A stretch of DNA of 12,607 nucleotides from CALARM01 sp964431735 (GCA_964431735.1 CAYSLJ010000195.1:1-12607), one strand, 5' to 3'. Shown: positions 1 through 6,697, counted from the stretch's first letter. Numbers and translations are program-made. Notes: generated by a model from the sequence alone, not told the origin.

Positions 1-156
1 ACTACTCACTATTTATAGTTTTTTGGATACTCTTTTACCTGTTCCGGTACTAAGTGAAATAAGGAATAATTATTAATAAAGGGAACAATCTATAATATAT
101 ACGAGGAGTATGTCTTTTTCCCTGCCATATTGAAATACTTTATAAAAAATTCATAT

Positions 157-258
157 TTACTGAGGTGAACATGAATAATACATATATGCTCTCATGACGT
201 GTAACGCGTGACAGGCAACGGGGAAAAGGCTTTATTGCAGAATTATAGTCACGTTACT
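157..258 (+). repeat. Degenerate copy of miniature element X
   Basis: The left end TTACTGAGGTGAACATGAA (157-175) and the following ATGCTCTCATGAC closely match the left end of the element at 2218. A short decayed heptamer stretch follows (193-212: ATGACGT, GTAACGC, GTGAC). The right half (GGGGAAAAGGCTTTATTGC, then ...GTTACTGA) only loosely resembles the right end of the other copies, so I read this as an old, decayed member of the family. The right boundary is approximate. Bases 1-156 upstream hold nothing I recognise beyond an ACTCACT heptamer-like fragment at the very edge. Confidence 0.5.
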
Positions 259-265
259 GAAATAT

Positions 266-742
266 TTATTTTTTTTCCATAAATTTTTTCAAATCTTTTC
301 TCTTCCAGTAATACTGTTCAATTGCCGGAGGGGGATCTTTCCAGCAGCCTCCATTTTTGCCGCCTGAAGGTTTTATATCATGAATGGTGCATTTTCTTGT
401 CTTTTCATCTAAAAATATACAGGTACTGTCCATATCAAAAAAACATTTCACAGGTATTACTTTTCCTGCATATTGTCTCTGTTGATGTCTTATAGGCGTA
501 ACTACATAATATTTGTTATTTACAATATAAACTGTAAGATATTTTCTGAAAAACTCACAGGGATCAATCTTTAAATGTTCTGCAATTATAAATATATCTT
601 TTTCAACCAGTTTACATGGACTGCCCCAGCAGCAAAAAGTGCAGTTAGTGCAGTAATTCACTCCCAGATCATAGGCAGAAGGCGGTAATTTAGAACGTAA
701 TTCCTGTAATCTCTCATCATAATGATTTATTATATCTGTCAT
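266..742 (-). CDS. YkgJ-type CxxCxxCC cysteine-cluster protein
   Basis: A 158-residue cytosolic protein with no signal peptide or membrane segment. Near the N-terminus it has C31-x2-C34-x2-C37-C38 followed by C43, the signature of the YkgJ / UPF0153 family of putative zinc- or iron-cluster-binding proteins. Further cysteines follow at 62, 100, 108, 118 and 133, with a C-x9-C spacing (108/118) and a C-terminal GGCW motif. The family is widespread and poorly characterised; some members are annotated as Fe-S oxidoreductases, but no reaction can be assigned here. The start at 742 is supported by GGAGG (complement of 748-752) five bases upstream. A good promoter lies at 824-852, and a four-unit heptamer array sits between promoter and start. 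The gene is probably monocistronic in this window, with no obvious terminator hairpin at its end. Family membership is fairly certain; function is unknown. Confidence 0.85.
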   Translation of the reverse strand: MTDIINHYDERLQELRSKLPPSAYDLGVNYCTNCTFCCWGSPCKLVEKDIFIIAEHLKIDPCEFFRKYLTVYIVNNKYYVVTPIRHQQRQYAGKVIPVKCFFDMDSTCIFLDEKTRKCTIHDIKPSGGKNGGCWKDPPPAIEQYYWKRKDLKKFMEKK

Positions 743-747
743 AGAAA

Positions 748-752
748 CCTCC
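748..752 (-). promoter_or_regulatory. Shine-Dalgarno site in a repeated array-SD junction
   Basis: In gene sense the sequence reads CACGACTATACGGAGGTTT just before the start codon at 742. The region before hypE at 6792-6809 reads CACGACTATATGGAGGTTT. The two differ by a single base, so the site appears to be part of the repeated unit rather than an independent feature. Confidence 0.7.
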
Positions 753-759
753 GTATAGT

Positions 760-797
760 CGTGACGCGTGACGCGTGACGCGTGACGCGAGGATTAC
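760..797 (-). repeat. Heptamer array K1 with conserved flank
   Basis: Four CGTGACG units lie at 760-787, followed by CGAGGATTA. In the sense of the downstream minus-strand gene this reads TAATCCTCG and then GCGTCAC units. The same flank and unit occur at 2314-2343, at 2923-2960 and, with a changed last part, at 12556-12586. The array lies between the promoter and the start codon of the cysteine-cluster gene, so it would be in the 5' untranslated region. Confidence 0.85.
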
Positions 798-823
798 CTG
801 TGATGTATTGTTTAAACCTTATT

Positions 824-852
824 ATTATGCAATATTTATCCGCTAAAGTCAA
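824..852 (-). promoter_or_regulatory. Sigma-70-like promoter for the cysteine-cluster gene
   Basis: On the minus strand TTGACT (847-852) and CATAAT (824-829) are separated by exactly 17 bases. Each hexamer differs from consensus at one position. It points at the gene ending at 266, with a leader of roughly 75 nt that contains the heptamer array. This is the clearest promoter I see in the window. Confidence 0.65.
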
Positions 853-920
853 TTTTCTATATCTGGTCTCATGGTAAATAATTTAACATCAATTTCATAA
901 CTATCCATACATAATAACCT

Positions 921-991
921 CGTAATGCGTAATGCGTAATGCGTGATGCGCAGGTATTAAACCCATCACGCGTTACGCGTTACGCGTCACG
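921..991. repeat. Inverted heptamer pair, long imperfect hairpin
   Basis: Four plus-oriented units (three CGTAATG and one CGTGATG, 921-948) face four minus-oriented units (CATCACG, CGTTACG, CGTTACG, CGTCACG, 964-991) across a 15-base loop. The 28-base arms pair throughout, apart from T-G wobbles and one A-C mismatch. Position 743-1163 has no gene: apart from this hairpin it holds array K1, the promoter at 824-852, unremarkable AT-rich DNA at 853-920 and 992-1053, and element X1. Confidence 0.8.
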
Positions 992-1053
992 ACCACTGAA
1001 AAGTAACTATAATTTAAATCTCTGCAGGTTTTTAACATTTATATAAGAAACTA

Positions 1054-1159
1054 TTACTGATCTGAGCATAAGCATGTAAAAGTCTTCCTCCTCCCGTCAC
1101 GCGTTACGCGTTACGCGTCACGAGAGCAAAATATGTATTATTTATGCTCACCAGAGTAA
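1054..1159 (-). mobile_element. Miniature inverted-repeat element X1, intact, 106 bp
   Basis: Terminal inverted repeats TTACTGATCTGAGCATAA (1054-1071) and the complement of 1142-1159 (TTACTCTGGTGAGCATAA) agree at 14 of 18 positions. Inside are four heptamer units (1095-1122) and a GGAGGAAGACTTTTA stretch. The complement matches the element at 2218-2634 end to end once that copy's insertion is removed. There is no coding capacity, so any movement would need a transposase supplied elsewhere. The left side is flanked by TA and the right by GA, so the TA duplication seen at the second copy is not exact here. Its right end lies four bases before the mobA start. Confidence 0.75.
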
Positions 1160-1163
1160 GATT

Positions 1164-1745
1164 ATGAGTGAACAAATTATCAATAGAGAACCCTGTACCG
1201 CCATAGTGCTGGCAGGTGGAAAAAGCAACAGGATGGGAACAGATAAAGCATTACTTCCCGTCAGAGGAACTACTCTGATTGAAACCATAATAAATCAAAT
1301 AAAAAATTTATTTTCTGAAATAATCATAAGTGCTTCGGAGAAAGGTAAATATGAATTTTTAAATTATAGAGTAATCACAGACGAAAGACAGGGAGAAGGG
1401 CCTCTTGTGGCTATCCTGTCATGCATCAGGGCATCAAAAAACAGGATAAATTTTGTTACTGCCTGTGATACGCCTGATATGAATATTAATTTCATAAAAA
1501 AACTTTTATATGAAGGAGAAACCTTTGATATAGTTGTACCGAAATATAAAGACGGACGATATGAAGCACTTCTCGCAGTTTACACTAAAAATATCATACC
1601 GGTCATAGAAGAAGAACTTCAAAAAAAATCCAGAAAGATTTCGCCGATTTTTACAGAATGTAAAACCAGATATGTGAAAATGGATAATGAAACATGGTAT
1701 AAAAATTTAAATACAATGGAAGATTACTCTTCTTATATAGGATAA
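1164..1745 (+). CDS. mobA: Molybdenum cofactor guanylyltransferase MobA
   Basis: A 193-residue cytosolic enzyme, the usual MobA length. It transfers GMP from GTP to Mo-molybdopterin, giving the MGD form used by enzymes of the DMSO-reductase family. The nucleotide-binding signature LAGGKSNRMGTDKALL is at 16-31, GEGP at 77-80, the metal-binding CDTPD at 101-105 (CDMP in most members), RYEALLAVY at 132-140 and the C-terminal N-x-N-T-x-E-D motif at 181-187. The ATG at 1164 is the only sensible ATG before the P-loop-like motif, but it has only a weak GAGTAAG upstream, and that sequence lies in the terminal repeat of element X1. The stop is three bases from the end of the convergent gene. No other molybdenum-cofactor gene is in the window. 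Confidence 0.92.
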   Translation: MSEQIINREPCTAIVLAGGKSNRMGTDKALLPVRGTTLIETIINQIKNLFSEIIISASEKGKYEFLNYRVITDERQGEGPLVAILSCIRASKNRINFVTACDTPDMNINFIKKLLYEGETFDIVVPKYKDGRYEALLAVYTKNIIPVIEEELQKKSRKISPIFTECKTRYVKMDNETWYKNLNTMEDYSSYIG

Positions 1746-1748
1746 TAT

Positions 1749-2105
1749 CTACCCGTTTTCTGCTATTAACAGCCCTGCCAGCGCTCCCACTGCTCCGCCA
1801 AAAAGTGTAAAACCTATATTCCCGAGCATGCCAAATCCACCCAGAATATTTTCTGCGAAGGCAGTTCCAACCATTCCGACGACTCCTCCAACCGCTGCAA
1901 CCCCTGCAGGTTCCATTTTATGTGACAAAATAGCTGATGCAGTAGAACCGGCTTTCATATTTTTAAGTTGAGCTGTCATAGCAATGTTATTATCAGTTGT
2001 CTCTCCACCGAGAACTACTTTATCGGAAGCTCCATTATCCTTTGCTTTTGCAGTATTTGCAGACATCTTTGTATTAACTGTATTATATGATGTATTTATT
2101 GTCAT
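1749..2105 (-). CDS. Small glycine-zipper membrane protein, unknown function
   Basis: A 118-residue protein I do not recognise. Residues 1-65 are polar and rich in Asn, Thr, Ala and Lys, without a signal peptide. Residues 67-84 and 87-115 are hydrophobic and glycine-packed (G68, G73, G74, G77, G80, G89, G90, G92, G95, G98, G103, G104, G107, G111), giving two likely helices with GxxxG-type spacing. That pattern suits a self-associating membrane or pore-like protein. The start at 2105 is supported by AAGGAG eight to nine bases upstream; an overlapping ATG four bases earlier is out of frame. LGG at 32-34 resembles a double-glycine cleavage site, but the preceding sequence lacks the usual bacteriocin leader pattern, so a bacteriocin reading is weak. 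It converges on mobA with a three-base gap and no terminator between them. Coding status is likely given the SD and amino-acid pattern; function is open. Confidence 0.6.
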   Translation of the reverse strand: MTINTSYNTVNTKMSANTAKAKDNGASDKVVLGGETTDNNIAMTAQLKNMKAGSTASAILSHKMEPAGVAAVGGVVGMVGTAFAENILGGFGMLGNIGFTLFGGAVGALAGLLIAENG

Positions 2106-2313
2106 TCATGACACTCCTTTATTATTTATAAAATATTGTAATATTCTGCATAATAAAACCTGAGAAAAGCGGTAAAAGTTTCAAAAAAAAAATAATTTAA
2201 AAAAATCATATATATTATTACTGAGGTGAGCATAAATAATAAATATATGCTCTCGTGACGCGTAATACCAGTTCGCTATCAATTTTATAGTGTAGTTCAC
2301 AACAAATTACAGA

Positions 2314-2343
2314 TAATCCTCGCGTCACGCGTTACGCGTCACG
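2314..2343 (+). repeat. Heptamer array K2 inside insertion Y
   Basis: TAATCCTCG followed by CGTCACG, CGTTACG and CGTCACG units (2321-2343). This is the same flank and array as K1 and K3, but with no gene start immediately downstream. Confidence 0.75.
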
Positions 2344-2398
2344 AAGCACTTAATTTCTAATAAGTTATGAAACTAACTATAATATTATAAATCTCCTG

Positions 2399-2550
2399 GC
2401 TTTGCCTGCCTGGTGCTCCTCCGAAAAAAATCTAAACTGGAACAGGCATATTTGTTAGAGCTTACATCATGCCACTTTGCATTATATTTTATTTAAATAG
2501 ACTTGTGCCGCCGTGATATTTTTTTCTCCGGAGCACCAGTCAGGCAAAGC
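2399..2550. repeat. Inverted repeat W within insertion Y
   Basis: Arms at about 2399-2430 and 2519-2550. The core TTTGCCTGCCTGGTGCTCC (2401-2419) pairs with 2530-2548 at 18 of 19 positions, and pairing resumes at an A7/T7 run beyond a four-base mismatch block. The loop is about 88 bases, AT-rich, without coding sense. It could be a third-level miniature element or the folded core of Y; no target duplication is visible at its edges. Confidence 0.7.
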
Positions 2551-2684
2551 ACTATAGTTGATAGCCAAATGGTATAACGCGTAACGCGTGACGGGAGGAA
2601 GACCTTTATTAAATGCTTATGCTCAGGTCAGTAATAGAAACAAATAAATGATTGATATGTGGGGGCATGTGAATTCTGCACATC

Positions 2685-2903
2685 TTATTCAATCATGTCC
2701 ATTTCTCTGAATAAATTCAATCTTTCCTGTGCTTCTTCTTCAGGAAGCCTTTCTATGGCAAATCCGGCATGAATAAGAACATAATCTCCCTGTTTCACAT
2801 CTTCCAGAAGATCCAGACGTGTTTCAATTTTCATGCCTGATATGTCTACAATACCTTTACTTTCCTGTATTTCCAGGACTTTACCGGGAATGGCAAGACA
2901 CAT
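2685..2903 (-). CDS. hypC: Hydrogenase maturation chaperone HypC
   Basis: A 72-residue HypC/HybG/HupF-family protein. It begins MCLAIPGKV; Cys2, exposed after Met removal, is the residue that with HypD binds the Fe(CN)2CO unit and delivers it to the hydrogenase large subunit. The conserved GDYVLIHAGFAIERL follows at residues 39-53. An in-frame ATG at 2966 would add 21 residues (MRIILASRVTRHASRING...), but these are translated heptamer repeat and would bury Cys2. The start at 2903 has GGTGGTGA seven or so bases upstream. The gene is transcribed away from hypF, so it is not in the hypFDE operon, although HypC must work with HypD. Array K3 ends 19 nt before its start. Identification is secure. 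Confidence 0.95.
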   Translation of the reverse strand: MCLAIPGKVLEIQESKGIVDISGMKIETRLDLLEDVKQGDYVLIHAGFAIERLPEEEAQERLNLFREMDMIE

Positions 2904-2922
2904 ATTATCACCACCATTTATT

Positions 2923-2960
2923 CGTGATGCGTGACGCGTGACGCGTGACGCGAGGATTAT
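2923..2960 (-). repeat. Heptamer array K3 upstream of hypC
   Basis: One CGTGATG and three CGTGACG units (2923-2950), followed by CGAGGATTAT. In hypC sense this is ATAATCCTCG and then GCGTCAC units, ending CATCACGA, 19 nt before the start codon. It has the same architecture as K1 upstream of the cysteine-cluster gene. Bases 2961-3074, between this array and repeat Z1, show no convincing promoter. Confidence 0.85.
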
Positions 2961-3074
2961 TCGCATTTTTAATTATTCAATGGAATGTATTTCTTGTCAT
3001 GATGGCTTTTTCCTTCTTTTTCACTCATATAAAAGGGATTCTGACAGATCCGGCAAATTATACATGAGTGATTT

Positions 3075-3191
3075 GTGAAGAGTGAAGAGTAGGGGCGAAC
3101 AGTGTTCGCCCGGTACCGGTAAAACATGCATCACGCATTACGTATCACGCATCACGCATTACGCATCACGCATCACGCATTACGCATCACG
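3075..3191 (+). repeat. Composite repeat Z1 upstream of hypF
   Basis: It has three parts in order. GTGAAGA heptamers come first (3075-3091). Next is a perfect 9-bp dyad with a one-base centre, GGGCGAACAGTGTTCGCCC (3093-3111), and a shared CGGTACCGGTAAAA. Nine units of GCATCAC/GCATTAC/GTATCAC (3128-3190) close the repeat. The block from GTAGGGG to GGTAAAA is identical in Z2 and Z3. It ends 22 nt before the hypF start. Confidence 0.9.
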
Positions 3192-3213
3192 ATTAAATTA
3201 GAGGTTTAAAACA

Positions 3214-5478
3214 ATGATTTTCAGTGCTATAATAAAAATTCAGGGAGTAGTCCAGGGGGTAGGATTTCGTCCTTTTATTCATAAACTGGCTATGGATAGA
3301 AAACTATCAGGCTATATCCTAAACTGTCCCGAAGGAGTTTTTATAGAAGTCGAAGGTCTAAAAGATAATATAGAAAATTTTTACAGAGATATAAAAAAGA
3401 GAAAACCTCCTGCATCAAGAATAATAGACACTACAATTAAATACCAGCCTCTGAAAGACTTTAAAAATTTTACTATTAAAAAAAGCAGGACGAACGGGCG
3501 TAATGCTATGTTTATATCTCCCGATCTTGCCATATGTCATGATTGCAGACGGGAACTTGGCGATGTAAAAGATAGAAGATATGAATTTCCGTTTATAAAC
3601 TGTACTAACTGCGGCCCCCGTTACACAATAATAAAAGACATACCATATGACAGACCTCTTACTACTATGAAGGATTTTATCATGTGTCCTCTGTGCCGGA
3701 AGGAATATGAAGACATAGAAGACAGAAGATATCATGCCCAGCCTGACTGCTGTTCCGTCTGCGGCCCCTCCCTTTCATGGTATGCCGGTGATATTGAAGA
3801 CAGAGAAAATCCGGTAGAGAAAGCCTGTAATTTACTGAAAGACGGAAAAATCATTACCATTAAAGGCCTGGGAGGATTTCACATAGCCTGTGACGCCACG
3901 AAAGATGAAGCAGTAAAAACCCTGAGAAAGAGAAAAGAAAGACCGGACAAACCTTTTGCCGTAATGTTTCCGAACACTGACATATTAGAAAATTATGCCT
4001 TTATCACAGAAGAAGCAAAAAAACTGCTCACTGGCTCCATAAGCCCCGTAGTAATGTTAAAGAAAAAAGAAAATACAGATCTTTCAGAAGAAATATGTCC
4101 GGGACTTACCCATATCGGCTGTATGCTCCCCTATACCCCTATCCATGAAATACTGTTCAGAAAAGGAATTTTCAAAGCACTTATTATGACAAGCGGTAAT
4201 CTTCAGGATGAGCCGATACAGATAAATAATGAAGAATGCAGAGAAACGCTGAAAAATATTGCAGACGGTTTTTTATTTCACAACAGGGATATTGCCAGAA
4301 GATGTGATGATTCAGTTGTAAAACAGATAAACAAAAATTTCCAGATTATAAGAATGGCAAGGGGTTATACGCCACTGCCCGTAAAATTAAATTTCTCTCC
4401 GGAAAAAGATATTACAATTCTCGCCTGCGGCGGAGAACTAAAAAATACTTTTTCCGTATATAAAGACGGATTTGTTTTTGTAAGTCCTCATACAGGAGAT
4501 CTGAATAATTTAGAAACCTTTTCTTTTTATGAAGAAACGATAGAACATTACTGTTCACTTTTCAACATAAATCCTTCGGTTATAGCATATGATATGCATC
4601 CTTCTTATCTTTCCACCGGCCATGCACTGAAAAGAGAGGCAAAAGTCAAAATTCCCGTTCAGCATCATCATGCCCATTTTGCCTCCTGTATGGCAGAACA
4701 TGGTGTGAAAGAAAAATCCATAGGAGTCATATTTGACGGTACAGGATACGGTACAGACGGCAAAACATGGGGAGGAGAATTTTTCGCAGGAGACTGTAAA
4801 GAAGTGGAAAGAGTGGCCCATCTGAAATATTACCCCATGCCGGGAGGGGATATGGCTGCAGTGGAAGGTTACAGAATGGCACTGTCATATCTTTATCCGC
4901 TCTTCAAGGGAGAAATAAAGACTCTGTTCTCCACAGAAGGAAACTCCGGGAATATAATAAATCTTATTAAAAGTAATATAAACTGCCCTAAAACTTCCAG
5001 TATGGGAAGATTCTTCGACGGAATTGCTTCAATTACAGGGTTACGGCACAGATCCACCTATGAAGGGCAGTGTGCGATGGAACTTGAGGCCATAGCGGTA
5101 GAAAATATAAACAGTTACTATCCTTTTTCTCTGGAAGAAGGAGAGACTTTAATTATAAATCCTGAGCCGTTATTTTATTATCTCCTGGAAGATATAAAAA
5201 AGCATATAGAAAGAACCATAATATCAGCAAAATTTCACAATTCAATTGTTGTAATGATAAAAGACATATGTAATAAAATGAGGAAGCTTTATAATCTAAA
5301 AAATGTTATACTTTCAGGAGGGGTTTTTCAGAATTCTTATCTTTCTGTAAGAACTGAAAAAATTCTTCTGGAAAGCGGATTCAATGTATATCAAAATATG
5401 GAAATTCCACCGAACGACGGAGGGATTTCCATGGGACAGATAGCGGTTGCGTATAGTAAAGTGAAAAGTGAAAAGTGA
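3214..5478 (+). CDS. hypF: Carbamoyltransferase HypF, hydrogenase maturation
   Basis: 754 residues, full length for the family. HypF uses carbamoyl phosphate and ATP to carbamoylate the C-terminal Cys of HypE, the source of the cyanide ligands. Domains in order: acylphosphatase (about 1-90; GVVQGVGFRPF at 11-21, N37); two zinc-finger motifs (C108xxC111 with C130xxC133; C158xxC161 with C180xxC183); a YrdC-like domain (about 195-385; KGLGGFHIACDA at 217-228, KRKERPDKPFAVM at 239-251, TSGNLQDEP at 326-334); and a Kae1-like domain (HHHAH at 484-488, FDGTGYGTDG at 507-516, SGGVFQNS at 701-708). The start at 3214 follows GAGG by nine bases and is adjacent to the acylphosphatase motif. The final residues SKVKSEK and the TGA stop are translated from GTGAAAA heptamers of repeat Z2. 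It is first in a hypF-hypD-hypE row. Confidence 0.97.
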   Translation: MIFSAIIKIQGVVQGVGFRPFIHKLAMDRKLSGYILNCPEGVFIEVEGLKDNIENFYRDIKKRKPPASRIIDTTIKYQPLKDFKNFTIKKSRTNGRNAMFISPDLAICHDCRRELGDVKDRRYEFPFINCTNCGPRYTIIKDIPYDRPLTTMKDFIMCPLCRKEYEDIEDRRYHAQPDCCSVCGPSLSWYAGDIEDRENPVEKACNLLKDGKIITIKGLGGFHIACDATKDEAVKTLRKRKERPDKPFAVMFPNTDILENYAFITEEAKKLLTGSISPVVMLKKKENTDLSEEICPGLTHIGCMLPYTPIHEILFRKGIFKALIMTSGNLQDEPIQINNEECRETLKNIADGFLFHNRDIARRCDDSVVKQINKNFQIIRMARGYTPLPVKLNFSPEKDITILACGGELKNTFSVYKDGFVFVSPHTGDLNNLETFSFYEETIEHYCSLFNINPSVIAYDMHPSYLSTGHALKREAKVKIPVQHHHAHFASCMAEHGVKEKSIGVIFDGTGYGTDGKTWGGEFFAGDCKEVERVAHLKYYPMPGGDMAAVEGYRMALSYLYPLFKGEIKTLFSTEGNSGNIINLIKSNINCPKTSSMGRFFDGIASITGLRHRSTYEGQCAMELEAIAVENINSYYPFSLEEGETLIINPEPLFYYLLEDIKKHIERTIISAKFHNSIVVMIKDICNKMRKLYNLKNVILSGGVFQNSYLSVRTEKILLESGFNVYQNMEIPPNDGGISMGQIAVAYSKVKSEK

Positions 5479-5584
5479 AAAATGAAGAGTAGGGGCGAAC
5501 AGTGTTCGCCCGGTACCGGTAAAACACGCATCACGCATTACGTATCACGCATCACGCGTCACGCGTCACGCGTCACGCGTCACG
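5461..5584 (+). repeat. Composite repeat Z2 between hypF and hypD
   Basis: GTGAAAA/ATGAAGA heptamers (5461-5490) overlap the last codons of hypF. The GGGCGAACA dyad follows at 5493-5511, then the CGGTACCGG block, then eight units of GCATCAC/GCGTCAC type (5528-5583). The array ends 39 nt before hypD; a degenerate GCGTCGCGATTATA lies in between. The dyad could form an intercistronic RNA hairpin, but it has no U-tract, so it is not a normal terminator. Confidence 0.9.
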
Positions 5585-5623
5585 ATTATAGCGTCGCGAT
5601 TATAAAAATCTGGAGATGTATAA

Positions 5624-6697
5624 ATGAGTAACAAAATACTTGACGAATATATAAAAAAAATCAGAAATCTTTCGAAAAAAATTCGTGACGGGAAAATATC
5701 TTTCATGGAGGTCTGCGGTACCCATACTATGGCCATATCCAGATCAGGCATAAGGGACATATTGCCGGAGAAAATAAACCTCATCTCCGGTCCCGGATGT
5801 CCGGTATGTGTTACATCACAGGGAGATATAGACAGAATGATTAATATTGCAGACAGACGTGATGTAATTATAACGACCTTCGGTGATATGATAAGGGTTC
5901 CCGGGAGCAGCAGAAACAGCCTGGAAAGAAAAAAAGCGGATGGTGCCGACATAAGGATCGTGTACAGTCCTGTTCAGGCAGTAGATATAGCAGAAAAAAA
6001 TCCCGATAAAAAAGTGATTTTCCTTGCAGTAGGATTTGAAACAACAGTACCGGCAATTGCCGGTGCAATTATGGAAGCAGAAAAAAAGAAAGTAAATAAC
6101 TTCGCTCTTTATCCTGTCAATAAAGTAATAGCTCCTGCAATGAAAGCTCTTGTTACAGACAGGCAGATTGGAGTAAAAGGATTTATCTGTCCCGGTCATG
6201 TAAGTGTTATAACAGGGTCCGGCATATATGAATTTCTTGCACGGGATTACGGGATTCCATGTGTAATAGCCGGGTTTGAACCGGCAGATATCGTTATAAG
6301 TCTCTACAGGCTTCTTCTTCAATTATATGAAAAAAGATCGGAAGTGGAAATAGAATATTCTCCCTGGGTCAGACCTGAAGGCAATGGCAAGGCAAGGGAC
6401 ATAACATATAAAATATTTAAGTCCTGCCACGCACGGTGGAGAGGAATAGGAGTTATAGAAGACAGCGGTCTTACACTGAAAGAAGAATTTTCTCATAGAA
6501 ATGCAACTTTCGGATTAAAAATGCCTGATGTGCCGGAGCCGGAAGGATGCAGATGCGGAGAAGTGCTTAAAGGACTTATAAGACCTTCTGAATGTGAGCT
6601 GTTCAGGCATGTATGCACACCTGTAAACCCGGTGGGGCCATGTATGGTTTCTACGGAAGGAAGCTGTTCTGTTTATTATAAATATAGTGAGTCGTGA
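5624..6697 (+). CDS. hypD: Hydrogenase maturation factor HypD
   Basis: A 357-residue [4Fe-4S] protein that with HypC is the scaffold for building Fe(CN)2CO before transfer to the [NiFe]-hydrogenase. Signatures: MEVCGTHT at 28-35 (C31), GPGCPVC at 56-62 (C59, C62), the CPGHVSVITG region and AGFEPADI in the middle, and a cysteine-rich C-terminus with C309, C311, C324, C331, C340 and C348, which includes the iron-sulfur ligands. All expected cysteine motifs are intact. The start at 5624 has TGGAG with eight bases of spacing. A tiny out-of-frame ATG at 5614 closes within three codons. The last residues (about SES) and the TGA arise from GTGAGTC/GTGAAAA heptamers at the start of repeat Z3. It is the second gene of hypFDE, 145 bases after hypF. 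Confidence 0.97.
   Translation: MSNKILDEYIKKIRNLSKKIRDGKISFMEVCGTHTMAISRSGIRDILPEKINLISGPGCPVCVTSQGDIDRMINIADRRDVIITTFGDMIRVPGSSRNSLERKKADGADIRIVYSPVQAVDIAEKNPDKKVIFLAVGFETTVPAIAGAIMEAEKKKVNNFALYPVNKVIAPAMKALVTDRQIGVKGFICPGHVSVITGSGIYEFLARDYGIPCVIAGFEPADIVISLYRLLLQLYEKRSEVEIEYSPWVRPEGNGKARDITYKIFKSCHARWRGIGVIEDSGLTLKEEFSHRNATFGLKMPDVPEPEGCRCGEVLKGLIRPSECELFRHVCTPVNPVGPCMVSTEGSCSVYYKYSES

Larger units (their letters stand above)
2266..2574 (+). mobile_element. Nested non-autonomous insertion Y, 309 bp
   Basis: Terminal inverted repeats are TACCAGTTCGCTATCAA (start, 2266) and TACCATTTGGCTATCAA (complement of the end, 2574), each continuing to ATAGTG after a short gap. The insertion is bracketed by TAA at 2263-2265 and 2575-2577, read as a three-base target duplication inside the heptamer array of X2. 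It carries its own three-unit heptamer array (2321-2343) with the K flank, and an internal inverted repeat at 2399-2550. No open reading frame of note is present. Confidence 0.75.
2218..2634 (+). mobile_element. Miniature element X2, split by a nested insertion
   Basis: The left end TTACTGAGGTGAGCATAA (2218-2235) and the right end (complement of 2617-2634, TTACTGACCTGAGCATAA) match the ends of X1. Both sides are flanked by TA (2216-2217 and 2635-2636), as expected for a TA-targeting IS630/mariner-like transposase. A subterminal hairpin GAGCATA (2228-2234) / TATGCTC (2246-2252) is present. Removing 2266-2574 plus one TAA leaves 105 bp and restores a four-unit array CGTGACG, CGTAACG, CGTAACG, CGTGACG, the same order as in X1. 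The gene-free stretch 2106-2684 consists mostly of this element and its insert; 2106-2215 is AT-rich with no clear promoter. Confidence 0.8.

Noticed and set aside
760..797. Phase variation of expression through heptamer copy number
   Set aside because: Copy number does vary between loci (3 to 9), but the arrays lie outside coding frames and upstream of the SD, so a change would not alter frame or SD spacing; an effect on promoter spacing is also unlikely here because the promoter lies beyond the array.
1749..2105. Class II bacteriocin precursor with double-glycine leader
   Set aside because: LGG is present at 32-34, but the usual hydrophobic/acidic leader pattern is absent and no transporter or immunity gene is visible.
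2904..2966. N-terminal extension of HypC beginning MRIILASRVTR
   Set aside because: It is translated heptamer repeat and would hide the essential Cys2; HypC proteins begin MCLAIPG, and a good SD precedes 2903.
2994..3063. Promoter for hypF from TTGTCA, TATAAA or TTATAC boxes
   Set aside because: No pair of boxes has an acceptable 16-18 base spacing.
3093..3111. GGGCGAACA dyad as a rho-independent terminator
   Set aside because: There is no U-tract after the stem, it occurs upstream of genes three times, and the hyp genes need read-through.
3128..3191. Tandem array as a possible CRISPR
   Set aside because: The unit is seven bases in continuous tandem with no unique spacers, and no cas gene is near.
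5566..6322. Long minus-strand frames opposite hypD
   Set aside because: They lie antisense to a fully conserved HypD frame, lack recognisable domains and have low-complexity translations; they are shadows. The same holds for the frames opposite hypF, hypE and the fusion kinase.
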